Shown here in pieces: positions 63,301 through 64,000 of a DNA stretch of 64,000 nt; the stretch's first letter is position 1, and every line of letters starts with the position of its first letter. Under the pieces are notes generated by a model. That model saw nothing but the letters and a program-made list of their open reading frames with translations, had not been told where the DNA came from and made no database searches. The position numbers and the translations under genes are program-made. The stretch comes from Isochrysis galbana. Lineage: Eukaryota > Haptophyta > Isochrysidales > Isochrysidaceae. The DNA is taken from assembly GCA_018136815.1 (NCBI GenBank), contig CM030934.1:3115070-3179069 (forward strand). Reading direction: 5' to 3'.

Positions 63301-64000
63301 ACTATCAAGCGCGTGTACGCGCCCAAGGTGCATGGCGCGTGGGGCCTGCAGCGGGCCTCGGCCTCGTCGCCGCTCGACGCCATGGTGCTCTTCTCGTCGA
63401 TCGCCGCGCTCCTCGGCGGCGGTGGCCAGTCGAACTACGGCGCCGCCAACGGCTGTTTGGATGCGCTCGGTGCGTGCCGTCGCGTGCGTGGACTGAACGC
63501 CGCTTCCATCGAGTGGGGCCCGTGGGCGGACGTGGGCATGGCCGCCGACCCGTCGGTGAACGCGCGCATCCAGGCCGGTGGCTTTGGTCTCATTAGCCTC
63601 GAGCAAGGCATCGTGGCCTTCCAAGCCGCGTTGCAACCGCAGGTGACCGGGGTCATGTCGCTCGTCGTCATCACTTGGTCCAAGTTCCTCGGCGTGCTAC
63701 CTGAAGTGCCTCCGCTGCTCGCCGCTTACGCGTCGCGCAAGGGTGCCGCCGTGGCAGGTGCTCCGTCGGGTGAGGTCAAGGAGATCACCATGGAGCAGAT
63801 CTTGGAGACGCTGAAGAGCACGACGGGTGCGGATGTCGATCCGGACGCGCCGCTGATGGAGTCGGGGCTCGACTCGCTCGGGGCCGTGGAGCTGGGCAAC
63901 CAGCTCCAAGCGCAGTCGGGCATGACCTTGCCCTCGACTCTGATCTTCGACTACCCGACGGCACGCCAGTTGTCGGGCTACTTCAAGGAGCAAGCGGATG
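51044..64000 (+). CDS. Giant modular type I polyketide synthase, AT-less, partial at both ends
   Basis: A single intronless reading frame enters from the gap at 51044 and runs to 62001, where a one-base deletion shifts it. The continuing frame stays open to the window end. Domain order: DH-pseudoKR-ER-KR-ACP, KS-DH-pseudoKR-ER-KR-ACP, KS-DH-pseudoKR-ER-KR-ACP. Catalytic residues look intact: KS Cys in DTACSAAL, His in EAHGTGTG and in KPICGHAEPAAG; DH His in DHIVQGRVIFPG and Asp in HPADLDGSLH; ER GLNFRDVLNVLG and GGVGL; KR GGTGGLG with Ser and Tyr in FSSIAALLGGGGQSNYGAAN; ACP Ser in GLDSLGAVEL. No GHSxG acyltransferase is present anywhere, so malonyl loading must be in trans. The KS lacks the usual N-terminal start (it begins LRQIAACSGDAI...EVPPARW), a style I associate with haptophyte and dinoflagellate synthases. 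It would be a cytosolic or plastid megasynthase building a fully reduced chain. No start, loading module or thioesterase lies in the window. Confidence 0.93.
54465..59195 (+). other. PKS module 2: KS-DH-pseudoKR-ER-KR-ACP
   Basis: KS about 54465-55780 with nucleophile Cys codon 54956-54958; DH 55880-56612; structural KR 56652-57272; ER 57287-58152; KR 58162-58895; ACP 58970-59195 with Ser codon 59066-59068. All reductive domains keep their motifs, so this module should convert a beta-keto intermediate to a methylene. Confidence 0.9.
59260..64000 (+). other. PKS module 3: KS-DH-pseudoKR-ER-KR-ACP, frameshifted
   Basis: KS about 59260-60590 (Cys codon 59765-59767); DH 60689-61420; structural KR 61460-62080; ER 62095-62960; KR 62970-63705; ACP 63780 to window end (Ser codon 63874-63876). 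The frame shifts at 62002-62004, where three G replace the four G found in modules 1 and 2. Downstream domains are intact in the new frame. Confidence 0.9.

Noticed and set aside
51127-63993. Many 60-370 codon frames on both strands inside the PKS region
   Set aside because: They recur at exactly the repeat spacing and overlap the intact synthase frame. They are antisense or shifted shadows of high-GC coding sequence.

Overview
The window is nuclear DNA of a protist, most likely a microalga. It is GC-rich, genes lie on both strands far apart, and they carry spliceosomal introns with GT-AG borders that keep the reading frame exactly. Simple repeats, homopolymers and transposon relics fill the space between genes. 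The ketosynthase style of the giant polyketide synthase, the membrane-anchored beta-carbonic anhydrase and one GC-AG intron fit a haptophyte or a neighbouring algal lineage. That placement is inference: no rRNA or organelle gene is present. Two runs of exactly 100 N (844-943, 50944-51043) mark assembly gaps of unknown true size.

Layout. 1-1.87 kb: no gene, one gap, one dispersed repeat. 1.87-4.26 kb (-): five-exon amidohydrolase/deaminase. 4.26-7.7 kb: microsatellites, homopolymers, a stray 158-bp copy of the next gene's 3' end, and a fold-back element. 7.8-8.96 kb (-): two-exon alpha/beta hydrolase. 9.8-10.26 kb (-): broken 3' end of an unknown gene. 11.1-12.3 kb (+): PrmA-like methyltransferase. 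13.2-13.7 kb (+): small ankyrin protein. 14.2-16.1 kb: two terminal-inverted-repeat elements. 16.5-17.4 kb (+): C39/papain-like cysteine peptidase homologue. 17.4-21.5 kb: repeats and doubtful ORFs. 21.6-22.7 kb (-): beta-carbonic anhydrase. 24.1-24.7 kb: hAT transposase remnant. 26.2-28.3 kb (+): ankyrin/coiled-coil protein. 29.1-32.8 kb: several mobile-element relics. 33.3-39.4 kb (+): twelve-exon chromatin protein with PWWP, HMG-like, DDT, WHIM and three Tudor-like segments. 41.0-41.8 kb (+): METTL/FAM86-like methyltransferase. 42.4-42.9 kb (-): uncharacterised. 44.3-45.4 kb (-): inhibitory-type serpin. 46.5-47.1 kb (+): RuvX/YqgF-like nuclease fold. 47.8-49.8 kb (-): retroelement-like sequence with a truncated DNA methyltransferase. 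49.9-50.4 kb: tandem repeats.

51.0-64.0 kb (+) is the standout: an intronless, assembly-line polyketide synthase running off the right edge. Its unit of about 4.81 kb (KS-DH-pseudoKR-ER-KR-ACP) is repeated with near-perfect nucleotide identity. No acyltransferase domain is present, so extender units would have to be loaded in trans. Every module appears able to reduce fully, which predicts a saturated, fatty-acid-like chain. The modules differ only in sharply bounded patches, which points to recent duplication and gene conversion (or repeat mis-assembly). A one-base deletion at 62002-62004 breaks the frame in the last copy.

The remaining genes look like unrelated single-copy housekeeping or regulatory genes and form no operon-like or pathway cluster with the synthase.
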